Source: Salinicola halophyticus (GTDB lineage Bacteria > Pseudomonadota > Gammaproteobacteria > Pseudomonadales > Halomonadaceae). From it: 43,194 bases of DNA. A model generated the notes under the pieces. The model was not told where the DNA came from. It ran no database searches and worked only from the letters and a program-made list of their open reading frames with translations. The stretch spans positions 124,196 through 167,389 of the forward strand of contig NZ_PZJN01000001.1 of the NCBI RefSeq assembly GCF_003206695.1. Reading direction: 5' to 3'. Position numbers and translations under genes: made by a program. Shown here piece by piece: positions 17,174-25,676 of this stretch. Position 1 is the stretch's first letter; each line of letters starts with the position of its first letter.

Positions 17174-18604
17174 TCAGGCGTTCAGCTTGCCTTCGCGCGT
17201 CAGCTCATCGGTGATCTTGTCGACGGCTCGCTTGGCGCGGGCGATCACTTCATCCACCTGGCCACGATCGATCACCAGCGGCGGCGCGAAGCCGAGAATG
17301 TCACCGTTGGGCATGGCGCGGGCGATCAGGTTCTCTTCCATCGCCGCGGCCGCGACCCGGGCACCGACCTTGAGCGACGGATCGAAGGGTGCGTACGCGC
17401 CCTTGGTTGGCGCGAATTCCAGCGCCGCCATCAGCCCCTCGCCACGTACGTCACCGACCAGCGGGTGCTCGCCGAAGGTTTTCTTGAGCTGGGCATTGAA
17501 GTAGGCACCGGTCTCGGCGGCGTTACCCACCAGGTTTTCGCGCTCGATGATATCGAGATTGGCCATGGCGGCGGCGGCGCCCAGTGGGTGGCCGGAGTAG
17601 GTCCAGCCGTGACCGATCGGGCCGTATTCGCCGGTGCCATCTTCCAGTGCCTTCCACACCCGTTCGCCGACGATCACGCCGGAAAGCGGCTGATAGGCGC
17701 TGGTCAGCCCTTTGGCGATGGTCACCAGATCCGGCTTGATGCCGTAATGCTGGAAGCCGAAATCGCTGCCCAGACGGCCGAAGCCGCTGACGACTTCGTC
17801 GGCGATCAGCAGGATGTCGTGGCGCTTCAGCACGGCCTGGATCGCATGCCAGTAGCCTGCCGGGGGCGGGATGATGCCGCCCGTGCCCAGCACCGGCTCG
17901 CCGATGAAGGCGCCGATGGTTTCCGGCCCTTCGCGCTGGATCATCGCTTCAAGCTGTTCGGCACAGTAGGCGGAGAATTCGCGCTCGCTCATCTCGCCGC
18001 GTGGACGTCCGTTACTGTCTACACCGCCCCGAGGCCGGCGGTAATAATATGGCGCCTCGGTATGCAGCACGCCCTCGATGGGCAGGTCGAAATGCTGATG
18101 GAACGCGGGCAGGCCGGTGAGCGAGCCGGCGGCGATACTGGAGCCGTGGTAACCGCGCTGACGCGAGATGATCTTTTTCTTCTGCGGCCGGCCGGTGACG
18201 TTGTGGTAATAGCGCACCAGCTTGATTTGGGTCTCGTTGGCGTCGCTGCCGGAAAGCCCGTAATAAACCTTGTTCAAGCCGTTGCCGGCGAGCTTGGCAA
18301 TGCGCTCGGAAAGCGCGATCAATGGCTCGTTGGAGTGGCCGACATAGGTGTGGTAGTACGCCAGCTCCTTGGCCTGGGCGTAGATCGCCTCGGCGATTTC
18401 GGTGCGGCCATAACCGATGTTGACGCAGTAGAGCCCGGCGAAGGCGTCGATCATCTCGCGGCCGTCGCGATCGACGATGGAGATCCCCTTACCACCGGTG
18501 ATGACGCGCCCCGGCGCATCGCCCTGGGCGTAATCGCGCAGATGGGTGGACGCATGGAAAACGTGGCGGCGATCGTTGTCGATCAGGGTACGAGTATCGG
18601 TCAT
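17174..18604 (-). CDS. doeD: Diaminobutyrate transaminase DoeD (class III aminotransferase)
   Basis: PLP aminotransferase of 476 residues. In the Halomonas pathway DoeD converts 2,4-diaminobutyrate to aspartate 4-semialdehyde. Family marks are [19 protein letters not shown] (phosphate site), [17 protein letters not shown] (the Asp that contacts the PLP ring) and Lys298 in [13 protein letters not shown]. The start at 18604 has AAGGA seven bases upstream. It lies 131 bases downstream of doeC. Class III enzymes are promiscuous, so the substrate assignment rests on context; omega-amino acid:pyruvate aminotransferase would be the generic name. Confidence 0.88.
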   Translation of the reverse strand: MTDTRTLIDNDRRHVFHASTHLRDYAQGDAPGRVITGGKGISIVDRDGREMIDAFAGLYCVNIGYGRTEIAEAIYAQAKELAYYHTYVGHSNEPLIALSERIAKLAGNGLNKVYYGLSGSDANETQIKLVRYYHNVTGRPQKKKIISRQRGYHGSSIAAGSLTGLPAFHQHFDLPIEGVLHTEAPYYYRRPRGGVDSNGRPRGEMSEREFSAYCAEQLEAMIQREGPETIGAFIGEPVLGTGGIIPPPAGYWHAIQAVLKRHDILLIADEVVSGFGRLGSDFGFQHYGIKPDLVTIAKGLTSAYQPLSGVIVGERVWKALEDGTGEYGPIGHGWTYSGHPLGAAAAMANLDIIERENLVGNAAETGAYFNAQLKKTFGEHPLVGDVRGEGLMAALEFAPTKGAYAPFDPSLKVGARVAAAAMEENLIARAMPNGDILGFAPPLVIDRGQVDEVIARAKRAVDKITDELTREGKLNA

Positions 18605-18629
18605 ACGATTTCCTTACCGAAAGAGGATT

Positions 18630-18671
18630 GCTGCCGTGCTCGCACTATCGAGCGATGTCGGAAACGGCAGC
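18630..18671. promoter_or_regulatory. Nested hairpin in the doeC-doeD spacer
   Basis: Outer arms GCTGCCGT / ACGGCAGC (18630-18637 and 18664-18671) enclose an inner hairpin GCTCG-CACTAT-CGAGC (18638-18653). It lies about 25 bases before the doeD start on the minus strand. It may affect translation, transcript processing or termination; nothing in the sequence decides which. Confidence 0.35.
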
Positions 18672-18735
18672 GATCCGGGCGGGCGCAGCGATCGGAACGA
18701 TCCTTGTGTCATACCCGCGTTGAAATTCCTGAAAC

Positions 18736-20199
18736 TTATGAATTGCTCGCCGACGGCATATTGCCCATGCAGTAGTACTTGGTATCGAGATACTCATCGA
18801 GCCCCGCAGCGCCACCTTCACGACCCAGCCCCGACTGCTTGACGCCGCCGAACGGGATCGGCGCGCCGGTCATCTTGACGCTGTTGACGCTGACCATGCC
18901 GTACTCGAGTCCGCGCATCAGCTTCCAGATCCGGCGCACGTCGTAGGTGTAGAGATAGGCGGCCAGACCGTATTCGGTGTCGTTGGCCAGCCGGAGAACC
19001 TCTTCGTCATCGTCGAACGCGCAGACACCGGCGACCGGCGAGAAGGTCTCCTCGCGGAACACGCGCATCTCCGGGGTGATGTCAGCCAGCAATGTCGGCA
19101 TGAAGAAGTTCTCGCCGGGCGCCGGGCGCTCTCCACCCAGCTGGCGCGCGCCCTTCTGGATGCCGTCCTCGACGATACCCCGAGCGGAATCGACCGCACG
19201 CTTGTGAATCAGCGGGCCGATATCGCTTCCCTCTAGGCCGTTACCGACCTTCAGCGCCTGCATGTGCACCACGAAGCGTTCGACGAAGGCATCGTAGATC
19301 TTGCGGTGAACGAAGATGCGGTTGGCGGCGAGACAATCCTGCCCGGCGGTCTGGAACTTGGCGGCGACCGCTTCTTTCGCCGCGGCATCCGGGTCCATGT
19401 CGTCGCAGACGATGAACGGCGCGTTACCGCCCAGCTCCAACGACATCCGCTTGACGCTGGACGAGCTCTGACGCATCAGCAGTTTGCCGACACGGGTCGA
19501 ACCGGTGAACGAGATGTTGCGGATGCGGTTGTCGTTGCACAGCACTTCGGAGACGGTCGCCGGATCGCCGGTGACGACGTTGAACACGCCCGCCGGGATC
19601 CCGGCCCGCTCGGCCAGTTCGGCCAGTGCCAGCGCGGAATATGGCGTCTCGTTGGCCGGCTTGACGATCACCGTGCAACCGGCCGCCAGCGCCGCCCCCG
19701 CCTTGCGCGTGATCATCGCCAGCGGAAAGTTCCACGGCGTGAACATCGCCGAGACGCCGACCGGTTCCTTGATCGTGCCCAGCGCCGCGTTGGGAATATG
19801 GCTGGGAATGGTCACGCCGTAGGCGCGCTTGGCCTCTTCGGCGAACCACTGAATGAAGCTGGCGCCGTAGTCGACCTCGCCACGGGAATCGTCGAGCGGC
19901 TTGCCCTGCTCGTAGGTCATCAGCAGCGCCAGGTCTTCCTTGTGCTCGTGCAGCAGGCGATACCAGGCATGAAGCTTCTCGGCGCGCTCATGGACGTTGA
20001 TCGCTCGCCATGCGGCGAAAGCATTCTCTGCCGCGGTCACCGTGTCGGTGATCTGGGCCGCTTCCAGCAGCGCGCAATGACCCAGAGTCTCTCCTGTGGC
20101 GGGATCGACGACCGCTTCTTCGCGACCCTCGCTACCGTGGGTCCATTTGCCATCGATATAGGCGTACTGGCGGAAGAGTCTGGGATCGTTGAGTTTCAT
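18736..20199 (-). CDS. doeC: Aspartate-semialdehyde dehydrogenase DoeC (succinate-semialdehyde dehydrogenase-like)
   Basis: NAD(P)-dependent aldehyde dehydrogenase of 487 residues. The general-base Glu is in LELGGNAPFIV and the catalytic Cys289 is in TAGQDCLAANR; the nucleotide loop is FTGSTRVGKLLM. In isolation it looks like GabD. Next to doeD it is best read as DoeC, which oxidises aspartate 4-semialdehyde to aspartate, the end of ectoine catabolism. The start at 20199 follows a strong AGGAGG. It leads the doeC-doeD-eutB-eutC run. Confidence 0.88.
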   Translation of the reverse strand: MKLNDPRLFRQYAYIDGKWTHGSEGREEAVVDPATGETLGHCALLEAAQITDTVTAAENAFAAWRAINVHERAEKLHAWYRLLHEHKEDLALLMTYEQGKPLDDSRGEVDYGASFIQWFAEEAKRAYGVTIPSHIPNAALGTIKEPVGVSAMFTPWNFPLAMITRKAGAALAAGCTVIVKPANETPYSALALAELAERAGIPAGVFNVVTGDPATVSEVLCNDNRIRNISFTGSTRVGKLLMRQSSSSVKRMSLELGGNAPFIVCDDMDPDAAAKEAVAAKFQTAGQDCLAANRIFVHRKIYDAFVERFVVHMQALKVGNGLEGSDIGPLIHKRAVDSARGIVEDGIQKGARQLGGERPAPGENFFMPTLLADITPEMRVFREETFSPVAGVCAFDDDEEVLRLANDTEYGLAAYLYTYDVRRIWKLMRGLEYGMVSVNSVKMTGAPIPFGGVKQSGLGREGGAAGLDEYLDTKYYCMGNMPSASNS

Positions 20200-20558
20200 A
20201 TCGCCTCCTGCTTGGGTCTGGACAACAAAGGCTGTCGGCGGTGGGGCAGAACGGGTTGCCTATCCTGCGAATGCGCCCATGGTATCGATTCGGCGGCAGG
20301 AAACTTTTCGTCTCGACCGCTTTGCGGCACGCTTTCTTTCGAAAGCCCGGTCAGGAGTTGCGGTTTTTTTGGCGGGATAAGCTTCACTGCTAGAGTCATC
20401 GCTTTGCTTGACCGTCAATTAGCCACCGGTGAGCTTGTTGAGCGACTGATAGAAAGCCAAGCCATTCAAAAAGCGTTACTTCATCGTCATCGCCGGTGAC
20501 TTGATCCAACAGACGTTCACCACTCAATGCTGAATTGCTCGCCATCAAGGAAAATTTT
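20200..20558. promoter_or_regulatory. 359-base divergent spacer, doeC / VOC gene
   Basis: This gene-free region must hold the doeC promoter (minus) and the VOC promoter (plus). It has a palindrome GCTTTC-TTTC-GAAAGC (20331-20346) and a seven-T run at 20364-20370. TTGACC at 20408-20413 resembles a -35, but no good -10 follows at the right distance. The operator 10-mer of the enuR region was not seen here. It is less GC-rich than its surroundings toward the VOC gene. Confidence 0.4.
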
Positions 20559-20960
20559 ATGACACCGCGTTTCAAGCAGATAGATCACATGCACGTTCAT
20601 GTTCTCGACAGAGCGACCGCCGAAAAGTGGTACGCCGACACGCTCGGCTTAAAGCGAGTTACCGAATTCGAGCAGTGGGCCACTGCGGATGGCCCATTGA
20701 TGATTGCAGACGATGAGCGAGCTGTTTGTCTCTCGCTTTTCGAGCGCCCGGCCAGCGACAGGCACGCCACGATCGCATTCGGCGTCGATGCTGCGGAATT
20801 TATCGCTTGGAAAGAGCATCTCGAGAAGTGTTTGAAACAGCCGCCAACACTCGAAGACCACGAATTATCGTGGTCTCTCTACTTCAAGGACCCGGATGAC
20901 AACCCTTTCGAGATCACTTCATATGACTGCGAAAAGCTCAAACACCATCTAACGAGCTAG
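20559..20960 (+). CDS. VOC-family (glyoxalase/bleomycin-resistance fold) protein
   Basis: Small protein of 133 residues. The start is FKQIDHMHVHVLDRATAEKWYADTLGL, the first beta-alpha-beta unit of the vicinal oxygen chelate fold, with His at the usual metal position. The C-terminal half has SWSLYFKDPDDNPFEITSYD, which includes a likely metal Glu. ATG 20559 follows AAGGA. The reaction is unknown. It is the only plus-strand gene inside the ectoine cluster and splits doeX from doeC. Its last four bases overlap the convergent doeX stop. Its codon use is richer in A/T than that of its neighbours, which suggests later acquisition. Confidence 0.82.
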   Translation: MTPRFKQIDHMHVHVLDRATAEKWYADTLGLKRVTEFEQWATADGPLMIADDERAVCLSLFERPASDRHATIAFGVDAAEFIAWKEHLEKCLKQPPTLEDHELSWSLYFKDPDDNPFEITSYDCEKLKHHLTS

Positions 20961-21430
20961 TCCGATATTGAAGGCAGTACCGGCGGCCCTTCGCGCTTGA
21001 CCGTCTTGGTGACGATGTAGGTGAAGTAGCGCTCGATACCCAGATCGGATACGAGCCAGGCATCGATCAGGCGTTGATAGGCGTCGATGCTGTCGGCAGC
21101 GATCTTGACCAGATAATCGACCCCGCCGCCGACCGCGACGCACTCGGCAACGACAGGCTCATCGCGCATGGCGCTCTCGAAACGCTGAAAGCTCTCGGCG
21201 TTATGCTGCTTGAGCTCGATCTGCACCCACACCGGCGTGCGTTTGACGATGGCGTCGGGATTGATGCGGGCGCTGTAACCTTCGATGACCCCGGCTTTCT
21301 CCAGCCGCTTCACTCGTTCCCAGCACGGGCTGACGGAGAGGCTGATCGCCTCCGCCAGCCGCGACTTGGTAATCCGGCCGTCGTGACTGAGAATCTCGAG
21401 GATCTTGAGGTCGTAGCGATCGAGTCTCAT
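20957..21430 (-). CDS. doeX: AsnC/Lrp-family regulator DoeX
   Basis: DNA-binding regulator of 157 residues. The N-terminal helix-turn-helix spans about residues 4-50 (LKILEILSHDGRITKSRLAE, then LSVSPCWERVKRLEKAGVIEG), and a RAM effector domain follows (ECVAVGGGVDYLVKIAA). In Halomonas elongata the doeABX operon ends with this regulator of ectoine degradation. Its ATG overlaps the doeB stop by four bases (ATGA), so the two are translationally coupled. Its 3' end overlaps the convergent VOC gene by four bases. Confidence 0.9.
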   Translation of the reverse strand: MRLDRYDLKILEILSHDGRITKSRLAEAISLSVSPCWERVKRLEKAGVIEGYSARINPDAIVKRTPVWVQIELKQHNAESFQRFESAMRDEPVVAECVAVGGGVDYLVKIAADSIDAYQRLIDAWLVSDLGIERYFTYIVTKTVKREGPPVLPSISD

Positions 21431-22482
21431 TCGGCCGGCTTCGGGGCCGATAAAGAACCCTCACGTTCCAGCGACTCGACCACTTCCGCGACCACAGCGA
21501 TGGTATCGCCCATCCCCACCTTGGCCGGGAACCGCCGAGCGATCAGCACGCCGTCGCGCTGGGCGCGATATTCGACCGGCACTGCGCCGGTGCGACTCAT
21601 GTCGTAGACACGCGCCAGCACGTCGCCCTGCTGAACCATTTCTCCCAGGGACAGCGTCAGTTCCAGCAGGCCGGAATGCTCGCTCTGCACGTAGCAGCTG
21701 GCATCCGGCATATCGACGTAGATCATGGGTTCGGTCGGCTTCTCGATCTCGCCAGCCATCAACCCATAGTGAATCAGGAAATTGCGCACGCCGCGCTCGG
21801 TCAGCGCCAGGCTCTGCGGCGTCGAGGTGCCGCCGCCGCCGAGCTCGGTGGTGACGAAGGTCTTGCCCTGGGACTCCACCGCGGTGTCGTAAAGCTTGGT
21901 GGCATCGAGTTCGAACATCATCATCGCGTAAGGCGCGCCGAAGGCGACGGCGCCGGCGAGACTCGCGCGCTCCTGGGCGAGATCGTCGAGCCGGTGCGCC
22001 GCGGCGAACGGCACGATGTCCAGCGTGCGACCGCCGGAGTGCAGATCCAGCGCCACGTCGCACATCGGTACCAGCACCCGAGTGAAATAGTCGGCGATCT
22101 GACTCGTCACGCCTCCATTGGGGTCGCCGGGAAAGCTGCGATTAAGGTTGCCGCCATCCAGCGGCGACGTTCGCTTGCCCGCTTCTGCCGCCGGCGTGTT
22201 CATCATCGGCACGATGATTACGCGACCGCGCACGTCTTCTGCCTTGAGCGTACTGGCGAGCTTGAGCAGCGAGGTGATGCCTTCGTACTCGTCGCCATGA
22301 TTGCCGCCGGTCAAGAGAGCCGTCGGCCCTTCGCCGTTGGCGACCACGGTGATCGGGATCATCACCGCGCCCCACGCAGAGGTGTCGATGGAGATCGGCA
22401 GTTTGAGAAAACCGTGCTGAACGCCCTGGGCATCGAAGTCGACGGTGGCGCTGATCGGGCTGGGACGCAGGGTTGCGGACAT
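21427..22482 (-). CDS. doeB: N-acetyl-diaminobutyrate deacetylase DoeB
   Basis: Zinc hydrolase of the succinylglutamate desuccinylase/aspartoacylase family, 351 residues. Zinc ligands are in GNHGDEYEG (His62, Glu65) and in DVALDLHSGG. It removes the acetyl group from N-acetyl-2,4-diaminobutyrate produced by DoeA, releasing acetate and 2,4-diaminobutyrate. The start at 22482 follows GAGGAGA. It is cotranscribed with doeX downstream and probably with doeA upstream, across a 237-base spacer that holds a repeat and a hairpin. Confidence 0.92.
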   Translation of the reverse strand: MSATLRPSPISATVDFDAQGVQHGFLKLPISIDTSAWGAVMIPITVVANGEGPTALLTGGNHGDEYEGITSLLKLASTLKAEDVRGRVIIVPMMNTPAAEAGKRTSPLDGGNLNRSFPGDPNGGVTSQIADYFTRVLVPMCDVALDLHSGGRTLDIVPFAAAHRLDDLAQERASLAGAVAFGAPYAMMMFELDATKLYDTAVESQGKTFVTTELGGGGTSTPQSLALTERGVRNFLIHYGLMAGEIEKPTEPMIYVDMPDASCYVQSEHSGLLELTLSLGEMVQQGDVLARVYDMSRTGAVPVEYRAQRDGVLIARRFPAKVGMGDTIAVVAEVVESLEREGSLSAPKPAE

Positions 22483-22570
22483 GCGAACTCTCCTCAATGA
22501 AACGGATGACGCGCCGCAGCGAATCGCTAACAGGCGCGTCATTGAAAGGTAGCAAAATAGCCGGGCGGGG

Positions 22571-22603
22571 CGGATCCCGGGCGGGCCTCAGGCCCGCTAT
22601 CCG
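22571..22603. repeat. GC-rich hairpin in the doeA-doeB spacer
   Basis: A seven-base core GCGGGCC-TCA-GGCCCGC (22581-22597) sits inside an outer CGGAT/ATCCG pair. There is no T-run directly after it on the minus strand, so it looks more like a transcript-stabilising or REP-like element than a terminator. A similar core lies in the surA-lptD spacer. Confidence 0.5.
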
Positions 22604-22641
22604 GCCTCGTTCCACCAACGACCGGCGACTCTTGTTTAATG

Positions 22642-22741
22642 CACATATTTGACGAACAGCTGCCGCGGCTTATCTAACCAACAGCTGATCCGGTTTATTT
22701 GACCAGCAGCTGATCCGGCTTACTTGACGAACAGCTGGCGC
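22642..22741. repeat. Four 25-base tandem copies of the doeA 3' end
   Basis: A sequence of period 25 is repeated four times, with the doeA stop triplet (TTA on the plus strand) at 22720, 22695 and 22670, and its degenerate equivalent ATA at 22645. Read on the minus strand, the units spell QLFVK-stop, QLLVK-stop, QLLVR-stop and QLFVKY. The first unit is the true doeA C-terminus and the others lie beyond the stop codon. Because 25 is not a multiple of three, each copy is in a new frame. Confidence 0.88.
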
Positions 22742-23919
22742 GGAAAATTGCACAGCGGCTCGGCGCCGTTCTCGGTGATCAGGATGCTTTCGGTGATCTC
22801 GAGGCCCCAGTCGTCCATCCACATGCCGGGCATGAAGTGAAAAGTCATGCCGGGCTCGAGGATCGTCTCGTCGGAAGGACGCAGGCTCATGGTGCGCTCG
22901 CCCCAGTCCGGCGGATAGCTGATCCCGATCGGATAGCCGCAGCGCGCGCCGCCGCGATCGAAGCCGTACTTGTCCATCGCCGCGCCCAGCGCCAGCGCGA
23001 TATCGGCACAGCGATTGCCGGGCTTGGCCACCGCCAGCCCGTTGTCGATCCCTTCGAGCAGGGCCGATTCGCCGCGGATGAAATCCTGCGGCGGCTTGCC
23101 CAGAAAAACGGTCCGCGATAGCGGCGCGTGATAGCGCTTGTAGCAGCCGGCGATCTCGAAAAACGTGCCCTCGCCCTTACGAAACGGGGTGTCGTCCCAG
23201 GTCAGGTGCGGCGCGGCGGCGTCGCTGCCGGTCGGCAGCAGCGGCACGATCGCCGGATAGTCGCCGCCATGGACCGTGCCATGCTCGTCGGTCCAGCCTT
23301 CGGTGCCCACGCGGTAGATCTCGGACACCAGCTTGCTCTTGGCCAGGCCCGGTTCGATCATCTCGATGATCCGCGTGTGCATGCACTCGACGATTCTCGC
23401 CGCCGTGCGCATGTAGGCGATCTCCTGGGGCGACTTGATCGCCCGGCACCAGTTGACCAGCGCCGTGGCGTCGATCAGCTGCGCGTGTGGCAACTCCTTG
23501 AGCAGGCTGACGTAGGCCTTGCCCGAGAAGTAGTAGTTGTCCATCTCCAGCCCGACATTGCCGGTATGCCAGCCATATTCCGGCAGCACCGACTGGGCCA
23601 GATACTCCATCGGATGCATGTCCGGATTCTGAACGTAGTAGTCGGGGTAGTAGCGCACGCGCTCGGCGTCCATCCAGCAGGTACGCCAGGCACCGTTGGC
23701 GTCCTGGCGCCGCCCGTACCAGACTGGCTCGCCTTCCAGGCCCACCAGCACGCACTGATGCACATAGAACGACCAACCGTCATAACCCGTCAGCCAACCC
23801 ATGTTGGAGGGGTCGCTGACGACGAGAACATCGATTCCGCGATTCGCCATGGAAACGCGCACTTTGTGCAAACGGCTGGCGTACTCTTCACGCGAGAAAG
23901 GCAAGGAAACCTGAAACAT
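22720..23919 (-). CDS. doeA: Ectoine hydrolase DoeA (M24 creatinase-like)
   Basis: First enzyme of ectoine breakdown; it opens the tetrahydropyrimidine ring to N-acetyl-2,4-diaminobutyrate in the cytosol. 399 residues: an N-terminal creatinase-type domain (DVLVVSDPSNMGWLTGYDGWSFY), then an M24 pita-bread domain (EGTFFEIAGCYKRYHAPLSR, ITESILITENGAEPL). The standard five metal ligands of M24 aminopeptidases are not all in place, in line with a creatinase-like mechanism. The start at 23919 follows GAGTGG. It is divergent from enuR over 196 bases that carry the proposed operators. Confidence 0.93.
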   Translation of the reverse strand: MFQVSLPFSREEYASRLHKVRVSMANRGIDVLVVSDPSNMGWLTGYDGWSFYVHQCVLVGLEGEPVWYGRRQDANGAWRTCWMDAERVRYYPDYYVQNPDMHPMEYLAQSVLPEYGWHTGNVGLEMDNYYFSGKAYVSLLKELPHAQLIDATALVNWCRAIKSPQEIAYMRTAARIVECMHTRIIEMIEPGLAKSKLVSEIYRVGTEGWTDEHGTVHGGDYPAIVPLLPTGSDAAAPHLTWDDTPFRKGEGTFFEIAGCYKRYHAPLSRTVFLGKPPQDFIRGESALLEGIDNGLAVAKPGNRCADIALALGAAMDKYGFDRGGARCGYPIGISYPPDWGERTMSLRPSDETILEPGMTFHFMPGMWMDDWGLEITESILITENGAEPLCNFPRQLFVK

Positions 23920-24011
23920 GGCGCCACTCGACTAACGGGACTGAATGATCGAGACATCGGCCATCGAGGGGTTCGGGTCGAATGTCCTGCCGCTTGCCGA
24001 CCGGGTGAGAA

Positions 24012-24046
24012 ATTGTCATGATTTAAACCGTAATATTCATGACAAT
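24012..24046. promoter_or_regulatory. Proposed EnuR operator, inverted repeat
   Basis: Perfect ten-base arms ATTGTCATGA (24012-24021) and TCATGACAAT (24037-24046), separated by 15 A/T-rich bases. It lies in the doeA-enuR gap, about 95 bases from doeA and 70 from enuR. TTGTCA and TTGACC sequences nearby could be -35 elements of either gene, so a bound protein would cover both promoters. Confidence 0.65.
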
Positions 24047-24113
24047 TATCGGTCAATGCATCGAGGACGATAGTAGCATCGTCGCTCAGCGTGCCGTCAA
24101 AGGCTTTATTGCA

Positions 24114-24123
24114 TCATGACAAT
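24114..24123 (+). promoter_or_regulatory. Third TCATGACAAT copy, over the enuR start codon
   Basis: Exact copy of the operator arm at 24037-24046, placed so that its ATG (24116-24118) is the enuR start codon. A regulator bound here would block transcription or initiation of its own gene. Confidence 0.55.
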
Positions 24124-25522
24124 CGACCTGACGCCCTTCCTTGGCGGCCACGGCCCCAAATACCTTTCCATCGCCCGCGCCCTCGCCGAGGCGGTCCGCC
24201 ACGGCGTGCTGACTCCGGGCATGCGCCTGCCGACGCATCGTGAGCTGGCAGAGACGCTGGGTGTCAGCGTGCAGACGGTATCTCGAGCCTACGAACAGGC
24301 CGAGAAGAGCGGTCTCGTTCAGGCGCGTGTCGGCAGTGGCACCTGGATTCGCGATGCCGAAGGCGACTCCGAAAACGAGTACCTGCGAGCACCGGCGGCG
24401 GTCACCGATGCCGCCCCCATCGATCTGTCGATCGCCCATCCGGTGTGCCCGCCGTCTCATCATCGACGCTTCCGGCAGGCGCTGGCAGAACTCGCGGAAA
24501 CGGCCCACGCCGACGTCATCGGCGCCTGCAGGCCGATCGCCGGTCTTCAGCACCAGCGCGAACGCGCTAACGCGTGGCTGAAGGAGCGTCTCGGCGTGCC
24601 GGGCGAGACCGACGATCGGCTGCTCTGCAACGGCGCCGCCCATGGGTTGATGCTGGCGATCGCCACGGTCGTCCAGCATGGCGATATCGTGCTGACGGAA
24701 ACGCTGACGGACCACGGTCTGATCGCGCTGGCCCGCACGCTCGGCTTCCAGCTCCATGGCGTGGCGATCGACGAACAGGGCGTCATTCCCGAAGCGCTGG
24801 AGGCGGCCATCGTCAAATACCGCCCGCGCGCGGTCTGCCTGACGCCGACCCAGCTCAACCCTACCGGCGCCACCATGGAGAACGCCCGGCGCGATGTCGT
24901 GGCCGATATCCTGCTGCGTCACGATGTGTGGCTGATCGAGGACGACGTCCATGCACTACTGGAGCCCGTGGGATTGATCCCGTTGACCGCCCGCCTGCCC
25001 CAGCAGAGTTTCCACGTCACCAGCCTGACCAAGGCGACCGTCCCCGGGCTGCGCGCCGGCTATCTCAGCGTGCCCCGCGGGCAGATGCATCACACGCTGC
25101 CGAGACTGCGCGCCACCAGCTGGATGGCGACGCCGCTGGTCTTCGAAATTGCGGATTACTGGCTGGCCAGCGGCATGGTCGACACCCTGGCGCATGAGCA
25201 GCGCCAACTGCTGGCGGAGCGTCAGGCGCTGGCCGCCCGCAAGCTGGCGGGCCATGCCATCGAATCGCGCCCCAGCAGCCTGCATATCTGGCTGGCACTG
25301 CCCGAACCATGGCGAGCGGAAGAGCTACAGCAGCAGGCACGCCAGGAAGGCGTCGCCATCACCACCGCGCAGCCGTTTCTGGTCGAACAGTCCGCCATGC
25401 CGCGCCGCGTGCGTATCAGTCTGGGAGCCGAGCCGGACTTGGCGCGTCTCGCCAGCGGGCTGGACGTGCTAAGCCAACTGCTGGGCGAAGCGCCGCCGCC
25501 GATGCTGGAAATCGCTTATTGA
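24116..25522 (+). CDS. enuR: MocR/GabR-family regulator EnuR
   Basis: Regulator of 468 residues that fuses a GntR-type winged helix (about residues 15-80; MRLPTHRELAETLGVSVQTV, SRAYEQAEKSGLVQARVGSG) to an inactive aminotransferase-like domain. The PLP-binding Lys306 (VTSLTKATVPGLRAGYLS) and the Asp and Asn contacts (LTPTQLNPTGA, IEDDVHALL) are present. In other bacteria EnuR represses ectoine uptake and degradation genes and responds to diaminobutyrate-type intermediates through PLP. The divergent position next to doeA supports this name, though other MocR proteins exist. Confidence 0.8.
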   Translation: MTIDLTPFLGGHGPKYLSIARALAEAVRHGVLTPGMRLPTHRELAETLGVSVQTVSRAYEQAEKSGLVQARVGSGTWIRDAEGDSENEYLRAPAAVTDAAPIDLSIAHPVCPPSHHRRFRQALAELAETAHADVIGACRPIAGLQHQRERANAWLKERLGVPGETDDRLLCNGAAHGLMLAIATVVQHGDIVLTETLTDHGLIALARTLGFQLHGVAIDEQGVIPEALEAAIVKYRPRAVCLTPTQLNPTGATMENARRDVVADILLRHDVWLIEDDVHALLEPVGLIPLTARLPQQSFHVTSLTKATVPGLRAGYLSVPRGQMHHTLPRLRATSWMATPLVFEIADYWLASGMVDTLAHEQRQLLAERQALAARKLAGHAIESRPSSLHIWLALPEPWRAEELQQQARQEGVAITTAQPFLVEQSAMPRRVRISLGAEPDLARLASGLDVLSQLLGEAPPPMLEIAY

Positions 25523-25536
25523 AGGCCACGAGCGAC

Positions 25537-25564
25537 GAGCTGCGAGCTGCGAGCTGCGAGCTGC
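25537..25564. repeat. GAGCTGC x4 tandem repeat
   Basis: Four perfect seven-base units begin at 25537, 25544, 25551 and 25558, just after the enuR stop and before ghrA. They lie outside any coding sequence. Possible origins are replication slippage or a remnant of a longer array. Confidence 0.8.
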
Positions 25565-25676
25565 GCAAACAGCGTCAACTGGCGAGCCAACCCGCCAAGC
25601 TGCGCGCCGATTTCTTTCACCATGGACAACCTGCCATGATGACGAGACATGACCATACAGCGACGACGGAGCCGAG

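Noticed and set aside
17093-18775. Long plus-strand open frame opposite doeD
   Set aside because: It is antisense to the conserved class III aminotransferase and shows no family motif; high-GC codon bias creates such frames.
20360-20400. Possible sigma54 promoter (GG-N10-GC-like) before doeC
   Set aside because: The TGGCGGG half has no TTGC-type partner at the right distance.
25537-25564. GAGCTGC repeat as a phase-variable switch
   Set aside because: It lies outside any coding frame and not at a promoter spacer, so copy change would not switch a gene on or off in an obvious way.
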